64,000 nt of DNA from Streptomyces marokkonensis (GTDB lineage: Bacteria > Actinomycetota > Actinomycetes > Streptomycetales > Streptomycetaceae). The stretch lies in the NCBI RefSeq assembly GCF_008312835.1, contig NZ_VSKS01000017.1, forward strand, positions 62,001-126,000, written 5' to 3'. A program made the position numbers and the translations under genes. Of this stretch, positions 27,299-35,310 are shown piece after piece; the first letter of the stretch is position 1; the number at the start of each line of letters is the position of its first letter. The notes under the pieces were generated by a model. That model did no database searches. It was given only the letters and a program-made list of their open reading frames with translations, and was not told the DNA's origin.

Positions 27299-28134
27299 GC
27301 AAGCTGCTCCTTGACGTGAGGGGCATGGCGGTCTCGTTCGGCGGAGTGCGTGCCGTCGACGGTCTGACGTTCTCCGTCCACGAGGGCGAGGTGCTCTCTG
27401 TCATCGGCCCGAACGGCGCCGGCAAGACGAGCGCGTTCAACTGCATCACCGGCTTCTACAAGCCGTCCGCGGGCTCGGTGTCGTTCGACGGCACCGACAT
27501 CACCGGGAAACGTCCGGCCGTGATCGCCGCGAGCGGAATCGCGCGTACGTTCCAGAATCTCCGGCTCTTCGGTGACCTGACGGTGCTGGACAACGTGAGG
27601 GCGGGCATGCACGTCCGCATCAGGCAGAACTTCCTCGACGCGATGCTGCACACGCCGCGCTACTGGCGTGGCGAGGACACTGCGGCAGTCGAAGCCCACG
27701 AATGGCTCGACTTCGTGGGCATGGAGTATGACCGGACGGCCCAGATCCGCAACCTCCCGTATGGCGAGCAGCGGCGCGTGGAGATCGCGCGGGCACTGGC
27801 CCGCCGGCCGAGGATGCTGCTGCTCGACGAGCCGGCGGCCGGGCTGAACCACGGAGAAAAGGAACGGCTGCTCGGCCTCATGCGGCGCATCGCCGCACTC
27901 GGAATCGCGGTCGTTCTGATCGAACACGATATGGGGCTCGTCATGGAGGTCTCCGAAAGGATTGTCGTAATGAGCTACGGCAAGGAGATCGCGGAAGGCA
28001 CACCGGCGGCCATTCGATCGAACCCTGCGGTCATAGAGGCATACCTCGGAGGAGAGGACGAAGAGACGCACGCGGAGGCCGAACGCATCGCGGCCGAGAA
28101 GGGGTCGCGCGGCACGGCGGAGGTGGAGTGGTGA
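27295..28134 (+). CDS. LIV-type ABC transporter ATPase (LivG-like)
   Basis: The 279-residue ATPase shows Walker A GPNGAGKTS, LivG-type ARTFQNLRLFGDLTVLDNV, the signature LPYGEQRRVEIARALA and Walker B LLLDEPAAGL. The C-terminus carries a charged tail of about 30 residues beyond the usual end. The GTG start follows AGGAGG and overlaps the previous stop. Confidence 0.92.
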   Translation: MSKLLLDVRGMAVSFGGVRAVDGLTFSVHEGEVLSVIGPNGAGKTSAFNCITGFYKPSAGSVSFDGTDITGKRPAVIAASGIARTFQNLRLFGDLTVLDNVRAGMHVRIRQNFLDAMLHTPRYWRGEDTAAVEAHEWLDFVGMEYDRTAQIRNLPYGEQRRVEIARALARRPRMLLLDEPAAGLNHGEKERLLGLMRRIAALGIAVVLIEHDMGLVMEVSERIVVMSYGKEIAEGTPAAIRSNPAVIEAYLGGEDEETHAEAERIAAEKGSRGTAEVEW

Positions 28135-28844
28135 AAACCGTCCTCGACATCAAGGGCCTGGAAGTCACCTACGGCAAGGTCGAGGCCCTCAGGGGCCTCG
28201 AACTCACCGTCGGTGACAAGGAGATCGTCGCACTGCTGGGCAACAACGGCGCGGGCAAGTCCACGACGGTTTCGACGATCTCCGGTCTCGTGCGGTCCCG
28301 GGCCGGGACGGTCACGGCGTACGGAGAGGACATCACGGTGGCGACACCCTGGTCGATCGTCGAACGCGGGATCGTGCACGTACCCGAGGGCCGGCGTATC
28401 TTCTCGAGGCTGACCGTGCACGAGAACCTCCAGATCGGTGGCTACACCGTGCGCGAGGGTACGTCGGTCGACAAACGGATCACACGTGTCTACGAGCACT
28501 TCCCGCGCCTGGCGGAGCGCCGTCACCAGCAGGGTGGCACCCTGTCCGGCGGCGAGCAGCAGATGCTCGCCATCGGCCGTGCGATGGTCGCCGGGCCTCG
28601 CTTGATCATGCTGGACGAACCGTCCATGGGTTTGGCCCCGCTGGTCGTGGCCCAGGTCATGGACGCCATCGTTTCGATCAACCAGTCAGGCACGGCGGTA
28701 CTCCTCATCGAGCAGAACGCGCGAGCCGCACTGAAGGTCGCCCACCGAGGCTACGTCATCGACTCCGGCCGCGTGACGCTGACCGGACCGGCCACCGAAC
28801 TGCGCACCGACCCACAGGTCGTCGAGGCATACCTGGGAGCGTGA
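28131..28844 (+). CDS. LIV-type ABC transporter ATPase (LivF-like)
   Basis: The 237-residue ATPase has Walker A GNNGAGKST, the LivF-characteristic HVPEGRRIFSRLTVHENL, signature LSGGEQQMLAIGRAM and Walker B MLDEPSMGLAP. It completes the importer encoded from 24074. The GTG overlaps the preceding stop; the next gene starts 3 nt after its TGA, so importer and following enzymes form one operon. Confidence 0.92.
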   Translation: MKTVLDIKGLEVTYGKVEALRGLELTVGDKEIVALLGNNGAGKSTTVSTISGLVRSRAGTVTAYGEDITVATPWSIVERGIVHVPEGRRIFSRLTVHENLQIGGYTVREGTSVDKRITRVYEHFPRLAERRHQQGGTLSGGEQQMLAIGRAMVAGPRLIMLDEPSMGLAPLVVAQVMDAIVSINQSGTAVLLIEQNARAALKVAHRGYVIDSGRVTLTGPATELRTDPQVVEAYLGA

Positions 28845-28847
28845 GGG

Positions 28848-29891
28848 ATGACGAAAACGGAAACGGTCGAGACGATCGACTGGCACACAGGGGGCGAGCC
28901 GTTCCGGATCGTGCCGGACAGTCCGGCTGCGGTGACCGGTGCGGGGCTCACCGTGGCCGAGCGCCGGATCGTTGCGATGGAGAGCGACGAAGCGCAGTGG
29001 GTCCGGGCACTGCTGTGCAGTGAGCCCCGCGGTCACGCGGACATGTACGGCTGCTTCCTCGTCCCGCCGGACGACGCAGGCGCACATCTGGGAGTCCTGT
29101 TCTGGCACAAGGACGGGTTCTCCACGGCCTGTGGACACGGCACGATCGCTCTCGGGGCCTGGATGGTGGCATCCGGTCGTGTTCCGGCCCCAGCCGACGG
29201 GGTGACCGACGTCGTGATCGACGTACCCTCGGGGCGCGTCACGGCGAGCGTCCGCACCAGAGCGGGCCTGGTCGAGGAGGTCACGTTCACGAACGTGCCC
29301 AGTTACGTACACGGTCGGAACGTCCCAGTAGCGACCTCGCGCGGTACGGTCACCGTCGACATCGCCTTCGGCGGTGCGATGTATGCCGTGCTCCCGGTGG
29401 CAGCGGTGGGTCTGCGTGTACGGCCCGAGGACGTCGCATCGCTCACCGCGGTGGGGCGGGAGATCCGTCACGCGCTCAACGCCGCCGACGCGGTCGAGCA
29501 CCCCGGCGATGCCCGACTTTCCGGCCTCTACGGGACGATCTTCACCGAGGAGGTGTGCCCTCCCCTGCTCCTGGCCGAAGGTGGCCGGCGGCTGCATCAT
29601 CGCAACCTCACGGTGTTCTCCGACGGTGAGGTCGACAGGTCCCCGTGCGGCTCGGGCACGTCGGCCAGGGTCGCACTGCTCGCCGATGCGGGGGAGCTGT
29701 GTCTGGGCGACGAGCTGCGGCACGAGTCCGTGGTGGGCTCGATGTTCAGTGCCCGAATCGCGGAGCGGACCCTGGTCCACGGGATCCAGGCAGTCGTCCC
29801 CGCTGTGACGGGTACCGCCCACGCGACCGGGACCTGCCGGTTCACCGTCGATCGGCGTGATGCACTCGTTCCCGGGTTCGTGCTGCGATGA
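28848..29891 (+). CDS. Proline racemase-family enzyme (possible trans-3-hydroxyproline dehydratase)
   Basis: The 347-residue protein is a second, divergent racemase-family member. It keeps IDWHTGGEPFRIV, STACGHGTIALG and SPCGSGTSARVALL, so both catalytic cysteines are present. Known 3-hydroxyproline dehydratases usually have one of them replaced by Ser or Thr, which argues for caution; racemase or epimerase activity is the alternative. The ATGA-coupled downstream reductase-family gene is the usual partner of a dehydratase that yields 1-pyrroline-2-carboxylate. Collagen contains 3-hydroxyproline, which fits the context. Confidence 0.75.
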   Translation: MTKTETVETIDWHTGGEPFRIVPDSPAAVTGAGLTVAERRIVAMESDEAQWVRALLCSEPRGHADMYGCFLVPPDDAGAHLGVLFWHKDGFSTACGHGTIALGAWMVASGRVPAPADGVTDVVIDVPSGRVTASVRTRAGLVEEVTFTNVPSYVHGRNVPVATSRGTVTVDIAFGGAMYAVLPVAAVGLRVRPEDVASLTAVGREIRHALNAADAVEHPGDARLSGLYGTIFTEEVCPPLLLAEGGRRLHHRNLTVFSDGEVDRSPCGSGTSARVALLADAGELCLGDELRHESVVGSMFSARIAERTLVHGIQAVVPAVTGTAHATGTCRFTVDRRDALVPGFVLR

Positions 29892-30961
29892 GCGTGATGC
29901 TCGACGCCGAGGACGTCTTCGCACTCGGTCCCGTCGCCGCCGTCGCCGCGATCCGCGATGCTCTGACGGCAGGGCTTGATCCGGAAGGTGATGTGCCGCG
30001 CGTCATCCTTCCCATGGCAGGCGGCCAAGGGCTTCTCATGCCGTCGGAGACGGACGGCTGGTTCGGTGTGAAAGTCGCGACCGTCGCTCCCGGCAACACC
30101 GCGCGTGGCCTGAGGCGGATCAACGCGACCTATCTCCTGCACGACAGCGAGACGCTCACCCCCGTCGCGATCATCGACGGGGTCGCACTGACGACTCTGC
30201 GCACGCCCGCGGTCGTAGTTGCCGCCTGTCTCAACCGGCTTCGGGCTCTCGCGGCCTCCTCCTCTGACGGGTTGAGGCTCGTGGTCTTCGGTGCGGGACC
30301 GCAGGGCGAAGGGCATGTCCGCACCATCCGGGCGCATGTGCCGGTAGCCGACGTCACGGTCGTCACACGTCACGGGGGTACAAGCCCGTCATGGGCGGAC
30401 CGCCACCTGACCGCGGACGACGCGGCGGTCGCCGGGCGGGTCCGTAGCGCAGACGTCGTCGTCGCGGCGACATCGGCCCGTGAACCGGTCGTCGACGGCC
30501 GCCTCGTCCGCGACTCGGCGGTCGTGCTGGCCGTCGGTTCGCACGAGCCAACGGCGCGTGAGCTCGACGGAGTGCTCATGCGACGGGCCACGGTCGTCGT
30601 CGAAGGCCTCGGCGTCGCGTTCGCCGAGGCCGGTGACGTCGTCCTCGCGGTGCGGGAAGGCCTCCTCGAACCGGGAGCGCTGGTCACCATGGCCGACCTG
30701 CTCGGCTCGGGAGTGGCGGTCCGTGCCGACCGTCCAATGGTCGTGAAGACGAGCGGGATGGCATGGCAGGACCTGGTGGTGGCGATCGCGGTGTATCGGC
30801 AGGGGGGCAGAAGGGTGCGAGTCCCGTTACCGGTGATATCCGCCGCCCCGGACCGTAGTGGGGACACGTCGTGTGGCCCGGGTTCTGCTCGCAGTGCCGA
30901 TCCCGGGCCTCAGGCTTGCAGCCGTCCGGCCTGGCCCAGATCAACGGAGCCCGTCTCGTGA
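29888..30961 (+). CDS. Ornithine cyclodeaminase/mu-crystallin family protein (possible 1-pyrroline-2-carboxylate reductase)
   Basis: The 357-residue protein has the OCD-family fold, with substrate lysine region GWFGVKVATVAPGN, ATYLLHDSETLTPVAIIDG, LRTPAVVVAACLNRL and a Rossmann site LVVFGAGPQGEGHV. In proline metabolism such enzymes reduce 1-pyrroline-2-carboxylate to L-proline with NAD(P)H. The family normally ends shortly after WQDLVVAIAVYRQ (about 30800); the next 45 or so residues are rich in Pro, Ser, Gly and Arg and look like read-through into unrelated DNA after loss of the native stop. Confidence 0.78.
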   Translation: MSVMLDAEDVFALGPVAAVAAIRDALTAGLDPEGDVPRVILPMAGGQGLLMPSETDGWFGVKVATVAPGNTARGLRRINATYLLHDSETLTPVAIIDGVALTTLRTPAVVVAACLNRLRALAASSSDGLRLVVFGAGPQGEGHVRTIRAHVPVADVTVVTRHGGTSPSWADRHLTADDAAVAGRVRSADVVVAATSAREPVVDGRLVRDSAVVLAVGSHEPTARELDGVLMRRATVVVEGLGVAFAEAGDVVLAVREGLLEPGALVTMADLLGSGVAVRADRPMVVKTSGMAWQDLVVAIAVYRQGGRRVRVPLPVISAAPDRSGDTSCGPGSARSADPGPQACSRPAWPRSTEPVS

Positions 30962-31211
30962 TGGTGCCCCGCAAACCGGCCGGCTCGGCGCGGGCCTGGC
31001 GGGGCGACAGCTCACTGGCTCGACCCCGAAGTCCTGAAGAGGCAGGCGTGCCGGGCGGGCCTCGAAGAGCACGAACCGAACCGGACGGTGTCGGCCTGTC
31101 GCTGAGCGGGGGAAGCAGTCTGCGCTCGGGAGCGCTGGTGCTGTGACCGCATGGGTTCGCCCGGTTGCTGTTGTTGTGAAGTGCTCGGTGAGGTGGATGT
31201 GCCGGTGTGCC

Positions 31212-31640
31212 TCAGCGGTAGTCGGCCAGGCCGTCCACGAGTTCTTCGTCGCCGTCGCGGATCGCGTAGAGGGCTTGCTGCAGGGCCGACGTGCCGCGTC
31301 TCGCGGCGATGCGGGTGAGGAGTCCGCGGTTTGACCAGTTGCCCAGGGCAAGCACCCGCTCCAGGAGCTCAGGACCGCAGCCGGCGCCGATAGCTGCGAG
31401 GTCCTCGGCCGGGTCGCCGAGTGTGACATCGTCCCAGTCGAGTACGCCGGAGAGGTGCGGCAGGCCGTGCGTCCACTCCCACAGGACGTTCTCGGCACCG
31501 AGGTCGCCATGCACCACGGCCTGGTGGGGCGGGGAAGGCTGTCGAGTGCTGTGAGTTGCCGCTCTGCCCGCAGGCGTCCACTGTCGGACGTGAGCGGGAA
31601 CAGTTCCGCGCGCAGGTCCCCCGCGAACCGCCGTCACCGG
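31212..31640 (-). pseudogene. Aminoglycoside phosphotransferase-like kinase, truncated and frameshifted
   Basis: The minus strand encodes VVHGDLGAENVLWEW and LSGVLDWDDVTLGDPAEDLA, the Brenner catalytic motif and metal site of APH-family kinases, ending at 31212. The section before the motif (DLRAELFPLTSDSGRLRAER) is in another frame, and the N-terminal lobe is absent. The flanks 30962-31211 and 31641-31901 show no recognisable gene. Confidence 0.7.
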
Positions 31641-31901
31641 TCTTCTACCGCCTGAGGCAGAACTGCTCGTACCCTCTCGTCGGTGCCGGCAAGGGCCGGA
31701 CCGGACAGCACCATGGCGCACTGCGCCGCCACGGTGCCGACTACTTGGGCATCATGGAGAGCGTCGGTCTCAAGCTGTTCCCCGGGGTACGGGTGAGTAC
31801 CAGGAACCCTTCGTTCGTTCCGGCGGCATGCGCCGCCGTACTCGCGGCATTTCTTCGGCGGGCACGTGAGGGGACCTGATGTCGCCGGATGAAGCCTCTC
31901 T

Positions 31902-31932
31902 GGCCCGAGGCGAAGGGGAGCCGCCTCGGGCC
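31902..31932 (-). terminator. Hairpin terminator behind the collagenase gene
   Basis: GGCCCGAGGCG pairs perfectly with CGCCTCGGGCC around a 9-nt loop. It lies about 35 nt past the collagenase stop codon on the minus strand. Confidence 0.75.
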
Positions 31933-31966
31933 ATGGTGGACTGGTCGGTCTCGGGGTGGGTGTCTG

Positions 31967-34564
31967 TCAGTAGCTGGTGCCGACCGTGACGCCGCTGAAG
32001 CCGTTCACCGCGTACAGGCTGATGTAGTTGGCACCCGCCCGCGGGTTGTTGACGGTCAAGGTGTGGTTGTTGCCGGTGCCCGTGGCACGCTGCGTGTAGC
32101 TGGTGGTGCTGGGCCAGCCACTGTCGCTGTAGTACAGGTCCGCGTTACCCGTACCGCCGGAGGTGGTGATCTTCAGCTGGGTGGTGCCCGCCGGGACGTA
32201 GAGGTAGAGGTAGGCGTAGTTTCCGGTGGTGGCGGACCGGTTGCTCCGCTGGCAGTTCTGGCCCAGCTCCCGGCTGTCGGTGCCGGTGCATTCGGTGCCG
32301 GTGCCTCCGCCGCTGCTGCTGACGGTGACCGTCCTCGTCGCCGTGGCGGTGGCGCCCTTGTCGTCGGTGACGGTCAGCTTCACCGTGTAGGTTCCGGCGG
32401 TGCTGTACGTCTTGGTGGGGTTGGCGGCGGTGGAGGTGGTGCCGTCACCGAAGGTCCAGGACCGTGAGGCGATGGTGCCGTCGGAGTCCGAGGACTGGTC
32501 GGTGAAGCTGACCTTGAGATCCTGCACGGCGGTGGTGAACGCGGCGGTGGGAGCCTGGTTGCCGGGCGGGTTGGTGCCCCCTCCGCAGTCGCCGGCCGCG
32601 CAGCCCGCCAGCCAGGTGTACCAGTCGTTGTCGTAGCGGGTGCCGATGGTGCTGGTCAGGTACGTGCGGGCGGCGCTCCAGTTGCCTGCCCGGTAGTAGC
32701 CGAGCACCGTGTCCATGTCGGCGCGGTGGTTTTCGAGCATGTACCGCGTGGCGAGGTAGCCCCAGCGGTAGATGCGGGTGGTGTCATTGCTGTACGTGGT
32801 GTCGAACAGCGTGCTCAGGGCATAGGTACGGCGGCCGGCCTCGGTCATCGCCTCCGTGTAGGGGACGCCGCGGTAGGAGTAGGAGACGTACTCGGCGAAA
32901 CCCTCGATCCACCAGATCGTCGGCGTGGTGATGTTGGCGTTGAAGTCGCCGTACATGTCGAAGCGGCCGTCGAGGTAGTGGGTGTACTCGTGGTTGAGGT
33001 TCCATATCTGGAAGGACGGTCGCAGCCACTCGGCCTCGTAGGCGATGAAGCGCGGCTGGTTGCCGGCGGCCGAGGGGTCTCCCTCGAGGTACATGCCGCC
33101 GTTGTTGGTGTCGATCCCGTACATGGCACCGGCGTAGGTCTGGTAGTCGGTGCTGGAATCGAAGACCACGACCTCGATGCGGTCGTTGTTGTCGCCCGCC
33201 ACGGGTCCGCTGTCACGGGCGATGTTGTGGAAGTAGGCATCCTGGCTGCGCAGGCTGTTGCAGCTGGAGGACAGTTCGCCCGAGGTCATCTGCTGGGCCT
33301 TGATGGTGATGCTGGAACTGCAGGTGTAGGTCACCGGCAGTACGGAGTTCGCCAGCTGCGACTGGAGGTCGCAGGTGCCGTAGTAGGAGCAGTTCGACTT
33401 GTCGTAGTAGTCGGTCATCTCCGCCACGCCGACCCAGAGCGGGGCGGTGGTGCCGGTGATCGAGCTCGAGTTCAGCAGGCCGGCTGCCAGCGGACGGACC
33501 TTGCTCCGCAGGGTGGAGTGCTGGAGGAATCTGCCCAGTTCACGTCCGGCGTTGGACGTGAGGTACGACTGGTCCGTGCCCAGCAGCGAGACGTGACCGG
33601 CCGCGAAGTTGTACAAGGAGTCGATCAGGCTGGGATCCGACTGGACGGCTGTCACGAACGCGGGTACCTGGTGACCGCGGAAGGTCACCATGTAGACGTT
33701 GTTGGCCGCGTTGAGCATCCACCAGGAAGAGTTCCAGGAGGAGTCGTAGTCCGCCAGCAGCCGCTTGAGGACATGGATGTAGCGGGCGTTCTCCTCCGCG
33801 CTGTCGATGAGGGTGACGGCCTCGGCAAGAGTCTCACCGTTGGCGTTGTTGACGTCGCGGGAGCGCGGACTGGCGAAGAAGGCGTCGAGCCCCGCGCGGA
33901 TGGCGGTCTGCAGGCTGCTGCCGTAGGTGCCCACCGTACTGGCGTTGTAGTAGTGGACGTAGTAGCCGGCGCGCAGGTACAGCACGAGCTGTGGCATGCC
34001 GGTGCTGGAGTCGCCGGGGTAGGAGGCCGAACCGTCGCGCAGGGCGTAGGCGACAGTGGCCATCTGCGCCTCGCGGAAGGCGTAGTAGGCGTCGCTTCCA
34101 GTCAGGTTGAACAGGGTGTTGACGCAGTCGGTCGTGGACCCCTTGATCTGCTGCACCAGCGCGCTGCCGGTGCGGGAGGTGAAGTCGGAGGTGTTGCACG
34201 CGGCGGCTGCGGTAGCGGTCTTCTTCCCGTCGCTGCCCTTGGCCGGCGTGTCGATCGACTTGGAAGGAACCGGCGGTGTCCCGTGATCTCCGTAGGACTC
34301 CTTGAGGGCGTCCTTGCTCGCTGCCAGCGGCGGCAGCGCGGACACTTTCAGACGTCCCTTGGCGACGTGCTCCGTCTCAGCGGTGGGGGACTGAGCCACG
34401 GGTGGTGTGCTGTGTCCGTCGTCCACTGTGGCAACCTGCGTGACGGCCGCCGAGGATCCGGTTTGGGCGTTGGCCGACGGCGCCAGCAGACTGACGCCCA
34501 TAGCGACGGTCACAGCCAGCGGAATGGCCGAGCCCAGACTTCGTCGGACAAGTGACTTTCTCAC
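31967..34564 (-). CDS. Secreted collagenase, M9 family, with PKD and PPC domains
   Basis: The 865-residue preprotein has a twin-Arg/Lys N-terminus, a hydrophobic core and an ANA-like cleavage site near residue 35. A long activator region follows. The zinc site HEYTH lies in WNLNHEYTHYLDGRFD, with the downstream Glu in WWIEGFAEYVSY, as in M9 collagenases. After the catalytic domain come a PKD domain (WTFGDGTTSTAANPTKTYS) and a C-terminal PPC domain (NYAYLYLYVPAGTTQLKIT). It would cut native collagen outside the cell and release Pro/Hyp-rich peptides. The GTG start follows AGGAGG. An operator-like site lies about 135 bp upstream. Confidence 0.92.
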   Translation of the reverse strand: MRKSLVRRSLGSAIPLAVTVAMGVSLLAPSANAQTGSSAAVTQVATVDDGHSTPPVAQSPTAETEHVAKGRLKVSALPPLAASKDALKESYGDHGTPPVPSKSIDTPAKGSDGKKTATAAAACNTSDFTSRTGSALVQQIKGSTTDCVNTLFNLTGSDAYYAFREAQMATVAYALRDGSASYPGDSSTGMPQLVLYLRAGYYVHYYNASTVGTYGSSLQTAIRAGLDAFFASPRSRDVNNANGETLAEAVTLIDSAEENARYIHVLKRLLADYDSSWNSSWWMLNAANNVYMVTFRGHQVPAFVTAVQSDPSLIDSLYNFAAGHVSLLGTDQSYLTSNAGRELGRFLQHSTLRSKVRPLAAGLLNSSSITGTTAPLWVGVAEMTDYYDKSNCSYYGTCDLQSQLANSVLPVTYTCSSSITIKAQQMTSGELSSSCNSLRSQDAYFHNIARDSGPVAGDNNDRIEVVVFDSSTDYQTYAGAMYGIDTNNGGMYLEGDPSAAGNQPRFIAYEAEWLRPSFQIWNLNHEYTHYLDGRFDMYGDFNANITTPTIWWIEGFAEYVSYSYRGVPYTEAMTEAGRRTYALSTLFDTTYSNDTTRIYRWGYLATRYMLENHRADMDTVLGYYRAGNWSAARTYLTSTIGTRYDNDWYTWLAGCAAGDCGGGTNPPGNQAPTAAFTTAVQDLKVSFTDQSSDSDGTIASRSWTFGDGTTSTAANPTKTYSTAGTYTVKLTVTDDKGATATATRTVTVSSSGGGTGTECTGTDSRELGQNCQRSNRSATTGNYAYLYLYVPAGTTQLKITTSGGTGNADLYYSDSGWPSTTSYTQRATGTGNNHTLTVNNPRAGANYISLYAVNGFSGVTVGTSY

Positions 34565-34695
34565 TGCGCCTCCTGTGAGGCTTGGGGCCACGCGAGCGGC
34601 CTATGGGGATGAATGGATCGCGGGTGGGAGGGCCGCGCTCTCGATCAGAGGAGGAGCGACCGATGTCATGATTGACATGACCACGATCCGTGACA

Positions 34696-34709
34696 TGTAC
34701 CATTGCACA
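34696..34709 (-). promoter_or_regulatory. Operator-like site upstream of the collagenase
   Basis: TGTACCATTGCACA matches TGTGACATTGCACA at 12 of 14 positions. A GTGACATG half-site flanks it on each side (near 34690 and at 34711). This suggests that the collagenase belongs to the same regulon as hydroxyproline uptake and degradation. Confidence 0.5.
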
Positions 34710-34885
34710 GGTGACATGTCCAACGGAAGACCTGTGTGTGAATCCGCGGTTGCCAATGGGTTTCCCAATGCCCGCAGTTGGGCGCGAAGCGAGGTAATAC
34801 CCGGCTAGCGGGTGAGCCCGCCGCCTCATGCCGCCGCGAGGAAGGGTCGCGTTCCGTTGTGAGCGTTCAAGCGGGTCGGCAGCTG

Positions 34886-34918
34886 AATCCGCGCGCTGGA
34901 GTATCGAGCGCGCGGATT
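34886..34918. terminator. Perfect 12-bp hairpin in the collagenase-peptidase spacer
   Basis: AATCCGCGCGCT pairs with AGCGCGCGGATT around a 9-nt loop. It is some 390 bp from the peptidase stop, so it may terminate that transcript late or be left over from a lost gene. Confidence 0.45.
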
Positions 34919-34951
34919 GCTTCATCGGAGACGACGGCGCGGGCACGGGGC

Positions 34952-34992
34952 GCCGGCCCTGGCTGACGACGCTGCGCTCGGCCAGGGCCGGC
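34952..34992. terminator. Second perfect 12-bp hairpin in the spacer
   Basis: GCCGGCCCTGGC pairs with GCCAGGGCCGGC around a 17-nt loop, 33 bp from the previous hairpin. Function as a terminator is inferred from form only. Confidence 0.4.
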
Positions 34993-35310
34993 AGTCGAAG
35001 ACAGAACCAGCCTTGACGTCGCGAAACGCGAGGACATGACGCTGCTCAAGCGCCGTGGCAACCTGTCACGCCAGGAGGGAAAGGTATCCAGTTACTCGAC
35101 GGCTGTGGCCGCGACAACGCGTCCTGCGGTGGAATTCCTGATCAAAGTCCAGATTCCAGTGGACCGTATCGCAGAGCCGCCTGAAGCTACATCACTGGCC
35201 AATGTGACATGAATCCTCAGCGCTCTTTCCACTCGCCATAACATGGCTGGGTTGCTCGGGTGTCCTTCTTGGCCCTCCCGCGGTCCTGCGAGGCAGCGCG
35301 CCTCGCCCGT

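Larger units (their letters stand above)
34565..35310. other. Long intergenic region with operator half-sites and hairpins
   Basis: This 746-bp region separates the collagenase start from the end of the first M24 peptidase gene. It holds the collagenase promoter, several GTGACATG half-sites (34690-34720), a weaker TGGCCAATGTGACA at 35196 (11 of 14 to the operator), and two long hairpins listed separately. No protein-coding gene was recognised. Confidence 0.5.

Noticed and set aside
31556-31879. A plus-strand coding frame opposite and beyond the kinase remnant
   Set aside because: It has no recognisable domain and overlaps the APH-like fragment; too weak to call a gene.
32726-34555. A 609-residue open frame antisense to the collagenase
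   Set aside because: It is a Val/Gly-rich shadow of the collagenase codon pattern without any motif.
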